64,000 nt of DNA from Mycobacterium sp. E796 (GCF_001672815.1 NZ_LZKK01000107.1:1-64000); one strand, 5' to 3'; numbered from the stretch's first letter, positions 29,094 through 38,419 are shown. Translations and numbers: made by a program. The notes: generated by a model not told the origin, from the sequence alone.

Positions 29094-29648
29094 GGTCCTC
29101 CCGTCGTCGCGCCGGCCTTGTCGCCCGGATACGGCAAAGGCGCGCTTTTATTTGAACGCGCCCTCAGCAAATATTATGGGAAGGCCTGAAAGAAGTCCAT
29201 AGAACGTTAGCTGAATTAGCTATTCGTCATGTGCACAATTGACTGACGCGCCAAAGCAATACCTTTGGCATGAGTTTTCCTAGGGCGTTTTATTAGCTGA
29301 AACCTATGACCGGCGGTCAATACCGGGTTAAGGTCTGCCCCGCAGCAAACCCGGTAGGTCGGCTTCGCTAACTCTTCTCATGAACGCGGCGTCGTCGCCG
29401 CCCCGCGGCAGCAAGTGCCGCGCCCGCGCTGTCGCTAACTTCCGCCGGCGCGCACCCCCCGCAACCGACAAGTTGCTTGCCTTTCGGCGGCACCGGTCGT
29501 GCGCAACGAGCCCACGCCGGGTTTTGCTCACGGCGATCGATAGCTATTGGTTCGGCAAACAGCTTCGGCGACGTATCGTGGGCTCGCGGCGCAGGCGGCG
29601 CCCCTGCACAATCGGTTTCCGAATCACCGTTGCGAATGGAGATAGCGA
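29094..29648. other. 555-bp non-coding region, partly low GC
   Basis: No convincing gene is seen. About 29150-29330 is clearly richer in A+T than the rest of the window (e.g. GTTAGCTGAATTAGCTATTC). It contains TTGACT at 29239-29244 (a -35-like hexamer) and a 6-bp stem, CCAAAG (29251-29256) with CTTTGG (29263-29268). The remaining part up to the glycosyltransferase start is GC-rich with short frames on both strands that show no family features. A small RNA or a remnant of transferred DNA are possible. Confidence 0.4.
29251..29268. repeat. Inverted repeat in AT-rich intergenic region
   Basis: CCAAAG and CTTTGG flank the hexanucleotide CAATAC, giving a 6-bp stem with a 6-nt loop. A short T run (TTTT, 29274-29277) lies a few bases later, so it could be a weak terminator or part of a small RNA. 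Confidence 0.3.
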
Positions 29649-30893
29649 ATGCGTGTGTTGCTGTCGACATACGATTCGCGCGGGGGCGTCGAGCCGCTGC
29701 TGGGCCTTGCCGTGCAACTGCGAGCGCTCGGCGCGGAGGTCCGCATCTGCGCGCCGCCGGACGACGAATTCGCCGAGCGGGCCGCCGGTTTCGGCGTCCC
29801 GCTGGTGGCATTCGGCGAGTCGGTGCGCGCCATGACCAGTGCGGCCGGTCCTCAGCCCGAGGCCTACCTGCGGCGACACTTCGACGAGTTGATCGCCGCG
29901 CAGTTCGACACCGTCGCGGGCGCGGCCCCGGGATGCGATGCGCTGGTGGCCGCGGGCCTGCTGCCGGCCGCGGCGGGCGCCCGGTCGGCGGCCGAAATGC
30001 TCGGCGTCCATTACGTTTACGCGAGCTATCACCCGACCAACCTGCCGTCGCCGCACCACCGGCCGCCCTCGTTCTGGAGCTGGCCGCTGCCACCGGGCGC
30101 GATCGATCACCGGGCGCTGTGGGACCTGGACGCCCAGAACGTGAACGCGCTGTTCGGCCCGACGCTCAACCGTCACCGCGCCGCGGTCGGCCTGCCGCCG
30201 GTGCACGACGTCCGTGGTCACGCCTTCACCGACCGCCCGTGGTTGGCGTCGGACCCGACGCTCGGGCCGTGGCCGGAGCCGGCGGACCTCGACGTCGTCC
30301 ACACCGGGGCGTGGATGCTTCCGGACACGCGCCCGCTCCCGGCCGAGCTGGTCGAGTTCCTGGACGCGGGCGCGCCGCCGGTGTACGTCGGCTTCGGCAG
30401 CATGCCCCTGCGCGGCCCGGCGGACATCGCGCTTGCGGCCGTCGAGGCGATCCGCGCGCAGGGCCGGCGCGCGGTGGTCGCCCGGGGCTGGGCCGGCCTG
30501 GCGCCGATCGACGACGGGGACGACTGCTTTGCCGTCGGCGAGGTCAATCAGCAGTCGCTGTTCGGGCGCGTCGCGGCCGTCGTGCACCACGGCGGCGCGG
30601 GCACCACGACGACGGCCGCCGGCGCGGGCGCCCCTCAGGTGGTGGTGCCGCAGGGCGCCGACCAGTTGTATTGGGCCCAACGAGTGGGCGAACTGGGCAT
30701 CGGCACCGCGCACGTGGGGACGGTGCCCACCGCCGAGTCGCTGGCGGCGGCGCTCGAGCCGGTGCTGGCCCCCGAGGTCCGCGCGCGAGCGGGCGCCGTG
30801 TCGCGCATGGTCCGCACCGACGGGGCCGCGGTGGCGGCGACCCTGCTGCTGGAGACGATCAGCCGGGACGGGGCCGCCAGCCTAGCGCGGTAG
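29649..30893 (+). CDS. GT1-family glycosyltransferase (MGT/vancomycin-type fold)
   Basis: A 414-residue GT-B glycosyltransferase. The N-terminal acceptor domain starts MRVLLSTYDSRGGVEPLLGL, and the C-terminal nucleotide-sugar domain has the signature HHGGAGTTTTAA followed by PQGADQLYWAQRV (about residues 316-348). It resembles the glycosyltransferases of macrolide/glycopeptide and mycobacterial glycopeptidolipid biosynthesis, which move a deoxyhexose onto a lipid or peptide acceptor. No other glycolipid genes flank it, so its acceptor is unclear. Starts with ATG after a GGAGATAGCG leader. The 3' end overlaps the convergent dienelactone hydrolase gene by 12 bases. Confidence 0.85.
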   Translation: MRVLLSTYDSRGGVEPLLGLAVQLRALGAEVRICAPPDDEFAERAAGFGVPLVAFGESVRAMTSAAGPQPEAYLRRHFDELIAAQFDTVAGAAPGCDALVAAGLLPAAAGARSAAEMLGVHYVYASYHPTNLPSPHHRPPSFWSWPLPPGAIDHRALWDLDAQNVNALFGPTLNRHRAAVGLPPVHDVRGHAFTDRPWLASDPTLGPWPEPADLDVVHTGAWMLPDTRPLPAELVEFLDAGAPPVYVGFGSMPLRGPADIALAAVEAIRAQGRRAVVARGWAGLAPIDDGDDCFAVGEVNQQSLFGRVAAVVHHGGAGTTTTAAGAGAPQVVVPQGADQLYWAQRVGELGIGTAHVGTVPTAESLAAALEPVLAPEVRARAGAVSRMVRTDGAAVAATLLLETISRDGAASLAR

Positions 30894-31622
30894 CGCCGAC
30901 CCGAAGACCTCCGTCATCGCCGCCCAGTGCCGCTCGTCGGCGGCGGGGTCGTAGGGAGGGTTGTCCGGGACCGCGAACCCGTGGGCGGCCGAATACCACT
31001 CGATGGTGTGCGCCACGCCCGCCGCCGTCAGCGCCTTGTCGAGCTGCTCGGCGTGATCGGCCGTGAAGGATGCGTCGTTCTCGGCGCCACCCACATACAC
31101 CGTCGCGCTCATTCGGTCGGCCAGCAGGTGCGGGCTGTCCGCGCCGTCGGTTACCAGCCCCCCGCCGTGGAAGGACGCCGCGGCGGCGACGCGGTCCGGC
31201 AGGCGGCCGGCCACCACCAACGACGTCCGCCCGCCCATGCAGTATCCGCACACGCCGAACCGGTCCCCGGACACCTCGGGGCGGCCGGCCAGGTAGTCGA
31301 AGAACGCGCCGGCGTCGGTGGCCATCTTGTCCGGCGTGATGCCGCCGATCATTCCGAAAAGGCGCCTGCGTTCCTGCTCGTCGGTGAAGACGGTGGCCAT
31401 GTCGAACGGGGCCCAGTCGCCGCTGCGGTAGTACACGTCGGGAAGCAAGACCGCGTAGCCGAATCCGGCGAGCTTGGCGGCCATCTCGTCGAAGGTGTCT
31501 CGGACCCCGCCGGCGTCGCAGTACATCACAATTCCTGGCCAGGGACCGGGTCCTTCGGGGGTGAAAAAACGGACGGGGCAGGAGCCGTCGGGGGTGGTGA
31601 CGCTGTCGGTGAACTTCGGCAT
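30882..31622 (-). CDS. Dienelactone hydrolase family protein
   Basis: A 246-residue alpha/beta hydrolase of the dienelactone hydrolase family, equivalent to Rv2765. The nucleophile is the cysteine in GVCGYCMGGR (about residues 116-125), and the catalytic His is in SAAHGF (about 208-213). Such enzymes hydrolyse lactones or esters in the cytosol; no signal peptide is present. Start ATG 31622 follows an upstream gap of 42 bases to the divergent thyA start. Confidence 0.88.
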   Translation of the reverse strand: MPKFTDSVTTPDGSCPVRFFTPEGPGPWPGIVMYCDAGGVRDTFDEMAAKLAGFGYAVLLPDVYYRSGDWAPFDMATVFTDEQERRRLFGMIGGITPDKMATDAGAFFDYLAGRPEVSGDRFGVCGYCMGGRTSLVVAGRLPDRVAAAASFHGGGLVTDGADSPHLLADRMSATVYVGGAENDASFTADHAEQLDKALTAAGVAHTIEWYSAAHGFAVPDNPPYDPAADERHWAAMTEVFGSALPR

Positions 31623-31664
31623 GGGATCCGTTCTACTCTCCGTCCCGCGGGGTAGATTGGCCGC

Positions 31665-32465
31665 GTGCCGATAGCCACCCCCTACGAGGACCTGCTTCGC
31701 GTAGTGCTCGACCGGGGCGCCGCCAAATCCGACCGCACCGGCACCGGGACCCGCAGCCTGTTCGGCCAGCAGTTGCGCTACGACCTGTCGGCCGGTTTCC
31801 CGCTGCTGACCACCAAGAAGGTGCATTTCAAGTCGGTGGTCTATGAGTTGCTGTGGTTTCTGCGCGGCGACTCCAACGTTGCCTGGCTGCACGAGCACGG
31901 CGTCACAATCTGGGACGAATGGGCAAGCGAGACAGGCGATCTCGGGCCCATCTACGGCGTTCAGTGGCGGTCCTGGCCGACGCCGACCGGAGAGCACGTC
32001 GACCAGATCAGCGCGGCACTGGAGCTGCTGCGCACCGACCCGGATTCCCGGCGCATCATCGTCTCGGCGTGGAACGTCGGTGACATTCCGCAGATGGCTT
32101 TGGCGCCATGCCACGCGCTGTTCCAGTTCTATGTTGCCGACGGGCGGCTGAGCTGCCAGCTCTACCAGCGCAGCGCCGACCTGTTCCTCGGGGTTCCGTT
32201 CAACATCGCCAGCTACGCGCTGCTCACCCACATGATGGCCGCCCAGGCCGGCCTCGGGGTCGGCGAGTTCGTGTGGACCGGCGGCGACTGCCACATCTAC
32301 GACAACCACGTCGACCAGGTACGGACCCAGCTCGGCCGCGAACCGCGGCCATACCCGGAACTAGTTCTGGCGCATAGGGATTCGATCTTCGACTACACCT
32401 ACGAAGACGTCGTCGTGAAGAACTACGATCCGCACCCGGCGATCAAAGCGCCCGTCGCGGTATGA
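31665..32465 (+). CDS. thyA: Thymidylate synthase (folate-dependent)
   Basis: A 266-residue ThyA that methylates dUMP to dTMP with methylene-tetrahydrofolate, producing dihydrofolate. The catalytic cysteine is Cys149 in [13 protein letters not shown]; the folate/dUMP motifs [25 protein letters not shown] and [14 protein letters not shown] are intact. The GTG start is supported by a TAGATT box at 31653-31658, 6 nt upstream, so the mRNA is probably leaderless. dfrA follows after 7 bases, which recycles the dihydrofolate made by ThyA. A second, flavin-dependent synthase (thyX) is encoded 5 kb downstream. Confidence 0.97.
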   Translation: MPIATPYEDLLRVVLDRGAAKSDRTGTGTRSLFGQQLRYDLSAGFPLLTTKKVHFKSVVYELLWFLRGDSNVAWLHEHGVTIWDEWASETGDLGPIYGVQWRSWPTPTGEHVDQISAALELLRTDPDSRRIIVSAWNVGDIPQMALAPCHALFQFYVADGRLSCQLYQRSADLFLGVPFNIASYALLTHMMAAQAGLGVGEFVWTGGDCHIYDNHVDQVRTQLGREPRPYPELVLAHRDSIFDYTYEDVVVKNYDPHPAIKAPVAV

Positions 32466-32472
32466 CGCGCGT

Positions 32473-32958
32473 ATGACCCGTGTGGGTCTGGTCTGGGCTC
32501 AGTCGACGTCCGGTGTGATCGGGCGCGGCGGCGACATTCCGTGGCGGGTGCCCGAGGACCTGGCGCGCTTCAAAGAGGTGACCATGGGTCACACGGTGGT
32601 GATGGGGCGGCGGACGTGGGAGTCGCTGCCGGCGCGGGTGCGCCCGCTGCCGGGCCGGCGAAACGTCGTGCTGTCCCGGGACCCCGACTACGTGGCCGAG
32701 GGGGCCGAGGTGCTCGACTCGCTGGAGGCGGCGCTGACCGAGCCGCAGGCGTGGGTCATCGGCGGCGAGCAGATCTACCTGCTCGGGCTACCGCTGGCCA
32801 CCCGCTGCGAGGTCACCGAGGTCGAGATCGACCTGCCGCGCGACGACGGCGACGCGCTGGCCCCGGTGCTCGACGAGTCGTGGCTGGGCGTGACGGAGGA
32901 CTGGCAGGTCAGCCGCACGGGGCTGCGCTACCGGTTTCACACGTACCGTCGTCCGTAG
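32473..32958 (+). CDS. dfrA: Dihydrofolate reductase
   Basis: A 161-residue dihydrofolate reductase. Seen are [21 protein letters not shown] (folate and NADPH loop, residues 4-24), [15 protein letters not shown] (about 38-52), RNVVLSRD and VIGGEQIY (about 95-102). It reduces dihydrofolate to tetrahydrofolate and is the target of antifolates. Located 7 bases after thyA, so the two form one operon, as in M. tuberculosis (Rv2764c-Rv2763c). Confidence 0.97.
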   Translation: MTRVGLVWAQSTSGVIGRGGDIPWRVPEDLARFKEVTMGHTVVMGRRTWESLPARVRPLPGRRNVVLSRDPDYVAEGAEVLDSLEAALTEPQAWVIGGEQIYLLGLPLATRCEVTEVEIDLPRDDGDALAPVLDESWLGVTEDWQVSRTGLRYRFHTYRRP

Positions 32959-33069
32959 GGGTCGCCCCGGCGGCGCCGCCCGCGTGACGGGCACGACCTG
33001 ACATACTCGGGACTCGGGGGTCGGTCTCACGGGTCTAAAACTCATTTCCAGTAAAAGGGGGAATTTGCA

Positions 33070-33771
33070 GTGATAACCGAACCCGCGAAGACGTTTCCGC
33101 GCGTGTTCAGGGGCTACGATGCGGCGGCGGTTGACGCGTCCATCGAGGCGCTGACCGCCAAGCAGCAGCTGCTGCTCAACGACGTCAGGAGCCTGGAGGC
33201 GCGACTGACGCAGGCCGGCGACGAAGCCGCGGCGCTGCGCAAGGAGGTCGCCGTCCTCACCGACACCTCGCCGTCGCCCCACGCCATGCAACTGCGGATG
33301 GCCAACATGCTGCGGCGCACGGTCGACGAGGTTTCCCAGCTGCAGGCCGAGGCGCGGGCCGAGGCGGACGCGCTGATCGCGTCGGCGGAGGCGGAGGCCG
33401 AGGAGTCCCGGCGCAAGCACGAGGAGCAGATGGCGCAGCTGACCGCGCGCCGGGAGGCCCTCGAGGCGGATTACGACGAAGAGAAGATAAAGCTCGAGGC
33501 CGAACTCGCCGAGATGCGTGACGAAACCGAACGGGCTATCGAGCAGGCGTGGCGCGATGCCCGGCGGGAGGCCGATCACTACCGCGAGCAGGCCCGGCGG
33601 GCCGCGGACGAGGCCAGCCAGCAGCGTATCAAGATCCTCGAGCAACTGGAGCGGGTCTATCGCGACCTGGAGCCCGTTCCGGCCGCTCTCGCGGCGGCGC
33701 GCCAGGAGCAGAAGGATTTGCCGGAGGCGAGTGTCGTCGTGCCGCTGGGCGAGAAAGTCGGCGCGGGCTGA
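33070..33771 (+). CDS. DivIVA-like coiled-coil protein
   Basis: A 233-residue, Glu/Ala/Arg-rich protein. The N-terminal ~35 residues (FPRVFRGYDAAAVDASIEAL) resemble the DivIVA membrane-binding domain, and residues about 30-215 form a long heptad coiled coil. Such proteins mark curved membrane or scaffold the cell pole in actinobacteria; Wag31 itself lies elsewhere in mycobacterial genomes, so this is a paralogue. GTG start with a strong AAAAGGGGG ribosome site 8-10 bases upstream. It is 111 bases after dfrA and may be transcribed separately. Confidence 0.75.
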   Translation: MITEPAKTFPRVFRGYDAAAVDASIEALTAKQQLLLNDVRSLEARLTQAGDEAAALRKEVAVLTDTSPSPHAMQLRMANMLRRTVDEVSQLQAEARAEADALIASAEAEAEESRRKHEEQMAQLTARREALEADYDEEKIKLEAELAEMRDETERAIEQAWRDARREADHYREQARRAADEASQQRIKILEQLERVYRDLEPVPAALAAARQEQKDLPEASVVVPLGEKVGAG

Positions 33772-33824
33772 TCCCGCGGTAGCGTTGCCGCGTAGGGCGG
33801 CCAAAACGCGGTATTCTCGGCGCC

Positions 33825-35057
33825 GTGCCGATCGGGAAACGCACGCTGACCGCCGCCCAGGCTCGGCGCTTAGCCGTTGCGGCACAAGGGTTTAGCGAGC
33901 CGCGGCCCAAGGGCCCGGTCACCCGCGCGCATCTGAAGAGCCTGATCTCGAGAATCCAAGTGCTGCAGCTGGATTCGGTATCGGTGGCGGTGCGCGCCCA
34001 CTACGCCCCGGTGTTCAGCCGGCTGGGGCCCTACGACCGCGACGTGCTGGACCGCGCCGCCTGGTCGCATTCGGCGCGCTCGCCGCGGCTGCTGGTCGAG
34101 TACTGGGCCCACGAGGCCGCGTTGATGGCCGTCGACGACTGGCCGCTGCTGCGGTGGCGGATGCGCCAATACCGGCACGGCCGCTGGGGCACCCACATCG
34201 TCAAGGCCAATCCCCAACTCGCCGAGGACATTCTCGCCGCCGTCGCCGAGCTGGGGCCCAGCACCGCCGGGCAGATCGAGGCGCACCTGGCCGCCGAGCC
34301 AAGGCGAACAAAGGGGACCTGGTGGACCCGCAGTGACACCAAGTGGGTCGCCGAGGCGCTGTTCGCCTCCGGTGCCCTCACCACGGCCACCCGGGTGGGC
34401 TTCGCCCGCCACTACGACCTGGTGGAGCGGGTGCTGCCGCAGAGCGTGCTGGCCCGCGAGGTCGACGACGACGAGGCCGTGCGCGAGCTCACGCTGCGGG
34501 CCGCCACCGCGCTGGGCGTGGGCACCGAGGCCGACATTCGCGACTACTTCCGGCTGTCGGCCCAGCAGGTCAAGCCCGCGATCGCCGACCTGCTGGCCGC
34601 CGGTGAGATCGAGCGGGTCGACGTCGACGGCTGGTCGGCCCCGGCGTACCTGCGGGCGGGCCGGACGCTGCCGCGCTCCGATCGCGGCACCGCGCTGTTG
34701 TGCCCGTTCGACCCGTTGATCTTCTTCCGGCCCCGGGTGGAGCGGCTGTTCAACTTCCACTACCGCATCGAGATCTACACCCCGGCCGCCCAACGCAGAT
34801 ACGGCTACTACGTGTGGCCGCTGCTGATGGACGGCCGGTTGGTCGCGCGGGTGGACCTCAAGGCCGACCGCGCCACCGACTCGCTGCACGTGGTGGGCGC
34901 GTTCGCCGAGCGCGACGTGCCTCGGCCCGCCGTCGCCGAGGCGCTGGCGGGTGAACTGAATTCGATGGCGTCGTGGCTGGGGCTGGGCGGGTTCAGCGTC
35001 GCCGGCCGCGGCGACCTGGCGGGCGAATTGCGCGCGGCGGCCAAGCGGGCCGGCTGA
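33825..35057 (+). CDS. YcaQ-like winged-helix DNA glycosylase family protein
   Basis: A 410-residue protein of the winged-helix family that includes E. coli YcaQ and Streptomyces AlkZ, which unhook interstrand DNA crosslinks. The QLDSVSV motif (about residues 44-50), containing the catalytic Gln-x-Asp signature of the family, is present, as is the C-terminal LCPFDPLIFF. It is a candidate DNA repair glycosylase. The GTG start lies 7 nt after a TATTCT box at 33812-33817, indicating a leaderless mRNA. Its stop overlaps the hsdM start (TGATG), so it may be co-expressed with the methylase. Confidence 0.85.
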   Translation: MPIGKRTLTAAQARRLAVAAQGFSEPRPKGPVTRAHLKSLISRIQVLQLDSVSVAVRAHYAPVFSRLGPYDRDVLDRAAWSHSARSPRLLVEYWAHEAALMAVDDWPLLRWRMRQYRHGRWGTHIVKANPQLAEDILAAVAELGPSTAGQIEAHLAAEPRRTKGTWWTRSDTKWVAEALFASGALTTATRVGFARHYDLVERVLPQSVLAREVDDDEAVRELTLRAATALGVGTEADIRDYFRLSAQQVKPAIADLLAAGEIERVDVDGWSAPAYLRAGRTLPRSDRGTALLCPFDPLIFFRPRVERLFNFHYRIEIYTPAAQRRYGYYVWPLLMDGRLVARVDLKADRATDSLHVVGAFAERDVPRPAVAEALAGELNSMASWLGLGGFSVAGRGDLAGELRAAAKRAG

Positions 35058-36397
35058 TGAAAGCGCTCAAGGACACGCTCTGGAAAGCCGCGGAAAAACT
35101 GCGCGGGTCGGTCTCGGCCGGCGAGTACAAGGACGTGATCCTGGGCCTGGTGTTCCTGCAGCACGTCGCCGGTTCGCAGTGGCAAGCCCTGGTGGACAAC
35201 GCGGCATCGCCGGACCTCGGCCGGCGCATCGACGACGCGATGGAGGCCGCCGCGATGCCGCGGCGCTACGAGAACCTCGACCAGCGCCGGCTCGGTGAGC
35301 TGGTGGGCCTGCTCGACGGGGCGCGACGGGGCCGGGACATCCTGGGCGAGATATACGAGTACTTCCTGGGGAACTTCGCGCGCTCCGAGGGCAAGCGCGG
35401 GGGCGAATTCTTCACCCCGCCAGGCGTCGTGCGGGTCATGGTCGAGGTGCTCGAACCGTCCAGCGGCCGGGTGTACGACCCGTGCTGCGGTTCGGGCGGA
35501 ATGTTCGTGCGCACCGAGCAATTCATCGCCGAGCGCGACGGCGACCCCGCGAAAGTCACCATCTACGGCCAGGAGAGCATCGAGCAGACCTGGCGGATGG
35601 CCAAGATGAACCTCGCCGTCCATGGCATCGACGACGCGGGCCTCGTCCGCGGCGACACGTTCGTTTGCGACCAGCACGCCGGCGTGCAGATGGACTACGT
35701 GATGGCCAATCCGCCGTTCAACATCAAGGATTGGGCCCGCGACGAACGGGACGCGCGCTGGCGCTTCGGCGTTCCGCCCGCCGCCAACGCGAACTACGCC
35801 TGGATTCAGCACATCCTGTCCAAGCTGGCCCCCGGCGGAAAGGCCGGCGTGGTGATGGCCAACGGGTCGATGTCGTCGAACACACTCGGGGAGGGCGACA
35901 TTCGGGCGCGGATCGTCGAGGCGGACCTGGTGTCGTGCATGGTGGCGCTGCCCGGGCAGCTGTTCCGCAGCACCGGAATTCCGGTGTGCCTGTGGTTCTT
36001 CGCGCTCGACAAGGGCGACCGCGCGGGCCAGGTGCTGTTCATCGACGCCCGCGCGCTCGGCTACCTGGTGGACCGCACGGAGCGCGCACTGACCGACGAG
36101 GAGATCGTTCGCATCGGCGACACCTACCACGCTTGGTGCGCATCAGAGTCCGCCACCGCTAAAGGCCTTATCTACCAAGATATTCCGGGTTTCTGCAAAT
36201 CCGTGTCGCTGGACGAGGTCCGGGCCGCGGGCTATGCGCTCACGCCGGGACGCTATGTGGGCGCGCCCGCGTCCGACGACGACGGGGAGCCGCTCGACGC
36301 CAAGATCGCCCGGTTGACCGGAGACCTGCTGGCGGCGCTCGACGAGTCCGCCCGGCTGGAGCGGGTCGTGCGCGAGCAGGTGGAGCGGCTGCGGTGA
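35057..36397 (+). CDS. hsdM: Type I DNA methyltransferase subunit M (compact)
   Basis: A 446-residue HsdM that makes N6-methyladenine together with HsdS. SAM motif I is DPCCGSGGMF (residues 141-150) and catalytic motif IV is NPPF (218-221); EFFTPPGVVRVMVEVLEP precedes them. The N-terminal HsdM_N domain begins normally (MKALKDTLWKAAEKLRGSV) but jumps at about residue 38 to QWQALVDN. Compared with the ~540-residue M. tuberculosis HsdM it lacks roughly 90 residues, mostly there. The rest is collinear and intact, so it reads as a shortened but working enzyme. It overlaps hsdS by 4 bases. No hsdR is present. Confidence 0.9.
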   Translation: MKALKDTLWKAAEKLRGSVSAGEYKDVILGLVFLQHVAGSQWQALVDNAASPDLGRRIDDAMEAAAMPRRYENLDQRRLGELVGLLDGARRGRDILGEIYEYFLGNFARSEGKRGGEFFTPPGVVRVMVEVLEPSSGRVYDPCCGSGGMFVRTEQFIAERDGDPAKVTIYGQESIEQTWRMAKMNLAVHGIDDAGLVRGDTFVCDQHAGVQMDYVMANPPFNIKDWARDERDARWRFGVPPAANANYAWIQHILSKLAPGGKAGVVMANGSMSSNTLGEGDIRARIVEADLVSCMVALPGQLFRSTGIPVCLWFFALDKGDRAGQVLFIDARALGYLVDRTERALTDEEIVRIGDTYHAWCASESATAKGLIYQDIPGFCKSVSLDEVRAAGYALTPGRYVGAPASDDDGEPLDAKIARLTGDLLAALDESARLERVVREQVERLR

Positions 36398-37452
36398 AGA
36401 CCAAGCTGGGGGACCACCTCGACTTCAGCAACGGGACCAGCTCTCCGGCGCGAACCCCGGACGGCCGCTTTCGCGTTTACGGCTCCAACGGGCCGATCGG
36501 CTATGCGGCGCAATGCAATGCGGCCGGCCCCCTAATCGTGCTCGGGCGCGTCGGATCGTATTGCGGCAGCCTGCGGTACTGCGACTCCGACGTCTGGGTC
36601 ACCGACAACGCGCTGGTGTGCCGGGCCAAGGACCCAGGGGAGACGCGGTATTGGTATTACGCGCTGCACACCTGCGGCCTCAACGGACACCGGGCCGGAT
36701 CGGGACAGCCGCTGCTCAACCAGACGATCCTGCGTGAGGTTTGCGTCTCGACCGTCGCGGCCCCGCAGCGCCGCCGCATCGCCGAGGTGCTCGGCGCCGT
36801 CGACGACAAGATCGCCGCCAACGAACGCGTGATCGCAGCCGCGGAGAGCCTGATGGTCGCGACCGCCGACTCGGTCTCCGAACGCGTGCCGCTGTCCGCC
36901 CTCGCCTTCCGGTCGACGGAACTCCTCCGCCCGCCCGGATTCGACGACGTGGTGGCCCACTACAGCATCCCGGCGTTCGACGACGGCGCCAAACCTCGGC
37001 TGGTCGCCGGCGAAAGCGTGAAGAGCGCCAAGTTCGTCCTGTCCGAGCCGTGCGTGCTGTTCGCGAAGCTCAATCCCAGGATTCCGCGCGTCTGGAACGT
37101 GGTGGGCCTGCCCCCGCAAATGGCTTTGGCCAGCACGGAGTTCGTCGTGTTGCGTCCCGTCGGCATCGACACGTCGGCACTGTGGGCGGCTTTGCGGCAA
37201 CCCGACGTCGTCGCGACGTTGCAGCGGCGGGCCGCCGGGACGTCGGGGAGCCACCAGCGCGTCCAACCGCGCGACTTGCTCGAGGTTCCGGTCCGCGACG
37301 TCCGGCGCCTGGCGCCCGCGGCGGCGCGGACGCTCACCGGACTGGGCGCGCTGTGTCACGCGCGCCGCGCGGAGTCCGCGCGGTTGTCCGCCTTCCGCGA
37401 CGCGCTGCTGCCGTTGCTGATATCGGGCGAGCTAGCGGTGGGCCCGGTCTAG
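36394..37452 (+). CDS. hsdS: Type I restriction-modification specificity subunit S
   Basis: A 352-residue HsdS that sets the bipartite target sequence. Two target-recognition domains can be seen: TRD1 about residues 1-125 (with [15 protein letters not shown]) and TRD2 about 165-310 ([13 protein letters not shown]). Each is followed by a helical spacer: [20 protein letters not shown] (about 125-145) and [20 protein letters not shown] (about 322-341). In M. tuberculosis H37Rv the equivalent specificity function is split between two annotated genes; here it is one intact gene. The target sequence cannot be read from the protein. GTG start overlapping hsdM. Confidence 0.88.
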   Translation: MKTKLGDHLDFSNGTSSPARTPDGRFRVYGSNGPIGYAAQCNAAGPLIVLGRVGSYCGSLRYCDSDVWVTDNALVCRAKDPGETRYWYYALHTCGLNGHRAGSGQPLLNQTILREVCVSTVAAPQRRRIAEVLGAVDDKIAANERVIAAAESLMVATADSVSERVPLSALAFRSTELLRPPGFDDVVAHYSIPAFDDGAKPRLVAGESVKSAKFVLSEPCVLFAKLNPRIPRVWNVVGLPPQMALASTEFVVLRPVGIDTSALWAALRQPDVVATLQRRAAGTSGSHQRVQPRDLLEVPVRDVRRLAPAAARTLTGLGALCHARRAESARLSAFRDALLPLLISGELAVGPV

Positions 37453-37516
37453 CGCCGAAACTACGCTCAGAGCGCCCGATCGGGCCCGAAACACGCGCTC
37501 AGCGCAGACTCGGCGC
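37452..37516. repeat. Nested palindromes after hsdS
   Basis: In the 97-bp hsdS-thyX gap, GCGCCGA (37452-37458) pairs with TCGGCGC (37510-37516), and inside lies the perfect palindrome GCCCGATCGGGC (37474-37485). A direct repeat, GAAAC followed a few bases on by CGCTCAG, occurs on both sides of the centre. It could terminate hsdS transcription before the thyX promoter; no T run is present. Confidence 0.4.
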
Positions 37517-37549
37517 GCCCAACGATCGCCCAACGATAAGGTGGGCGCC

Positions 37550-38302
37550 GTGGCCGAGACCGCGCCGCTGCGCGTGCAACTGATCGCCAAGACGGAGTTC
37601 CTGGCGCCGCCGGACGTGCCCTGGACGACCGACGCCGAGGGCGGCCCCGCGCTGGTCGAGTTCGCCGGGCGGGCCTGCTATCAGAGCTGGTCGAAGCCCA
37701 ACCCGAAGACGGCGACCAACGCCGGCTACATCGGGCACATCATCGACGTCGGACACTTCTCGGTGCTCGAGCATGCCAGCGTCTCGTTCTACATCACCGG
37801 CATCTCGCGATCCTGCACCCACGAGCTGATTCGGCACCGGCACTTCTCCTACTCGCAGCTGTCGCAACGCTATGTGCCGGAGGGGGACTCGCGCGTCGTC
37901 GTCCCGCCGGGCATGGACGACGACCCCGAACTGCAGGAGATCCTCGTCAAGGCCGCCGACGCCAGCCGCGCCACCTACGCCGAACTGTTGGCGAAGCTTG
38001 AAGCCAAGTTCGCCGACCAGCCGAGCGCGATATTGCGCCGCAAACAGGCGCGCCAGGCCGCCCGCGCGGTGCTGCCCAACGCGACCGAGACGCGCATCGT
38101 CGTCACCGGGAACTACCGCGCGTGGCGGCACTTCATCGCCATGCGCGCCAGCGAGCACGCCGACGTGGAAATCCGGCGGCTGGCCATCGAGTGCCTGCGC
38201 CAGCTCGTCGGCGTGGCGCCCGCGGTGTTCGCCGACTTCGAGGTCTCCACCCTCGCCGACGGCACCGAGGTCGCCACCAGCCCGCTGGCCACCGAAGCCT
38301 GA
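37550..38302 (+). CDS. thyX: Flavin-dependent thymidylate synthase
   Basis: A 250-residue ThyX, the same length as the M. tuberculosis enzyme. It forms a homotetramer that makes dTMP using FAD and NADPH. The signature [14 protein letters not shown] is at residues 95-108, with the RHRx7S core intact. Of two in-frame GTG codons (37541 and 37550) the second is chosen: it gives the [11 protein letters not shown] start of known orthologues and lies 7 nt after a TAAGGT box at 37537-37542, a leaderless arrangement. Its stop lies in the first copy of a 58-bp tandem repeat. Confidence 0.96.
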   Translation: MAETAPLRVQLIAKTEFLAPPDVPWTTDAEGGPALVEFAGRACYQSWSKPNPKTATNAGYIGHIIDVGHFSVLEHASVSFYITGISRSCTHELIRHRHFSYSQLSQRYVPEGDSRVVVPPGMDDDPELQEILVKAADASRATYAELLAKLEAKFADQPSAILRRKQARQAARAVLPNATETRIVVTGNYRAWRHFIAMRASEHADVEIRRLAIECLRQLVGVAPAVFADFEVSTLADGTEVATSPLATEA

Positions 38303-38419
38303 GGCGGCGTAGCCGGGGAAGGCTGAGGCGGCAATCCGGCCTGAGCCCACCGAAGCCTGAGGCGGCGTAGTCGGGGAAGGCTGAGGCGGCAATTCGGCCT
38401 GAGCCCACCGAAGCCTGAG
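38289..38419. repeat. 58-bp tandem repeat, two full copies plus a partial
   Basis: The sequence CCACCGAAGCCTGAG starts at 38289, 38347 and 38405, giving an exact 58-bp period. The two full units differ at a few bases (for example AGCC versus AGTC and AATCC versus AATTC). The first copy begins inside the last codons of thyX, and the array ends 49 bases before dapA. It is a VNTR-like locus in an otherwise short intergenic space. No spacer sequences are present, so it is not CRISPR. Confidence 0.92.

Noticed and set aside
35057..36397. hsdM as a pseudogene because of its short length
   Set aside because: Motifs I and IV and the C-terminus are intact and the frame is unbroken, so a compact functional protein is more likely.
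38289..38419. CRISPR array
   Set aside because: Copies are directly adjacent with no unique spacers and no cas genes are nearby.
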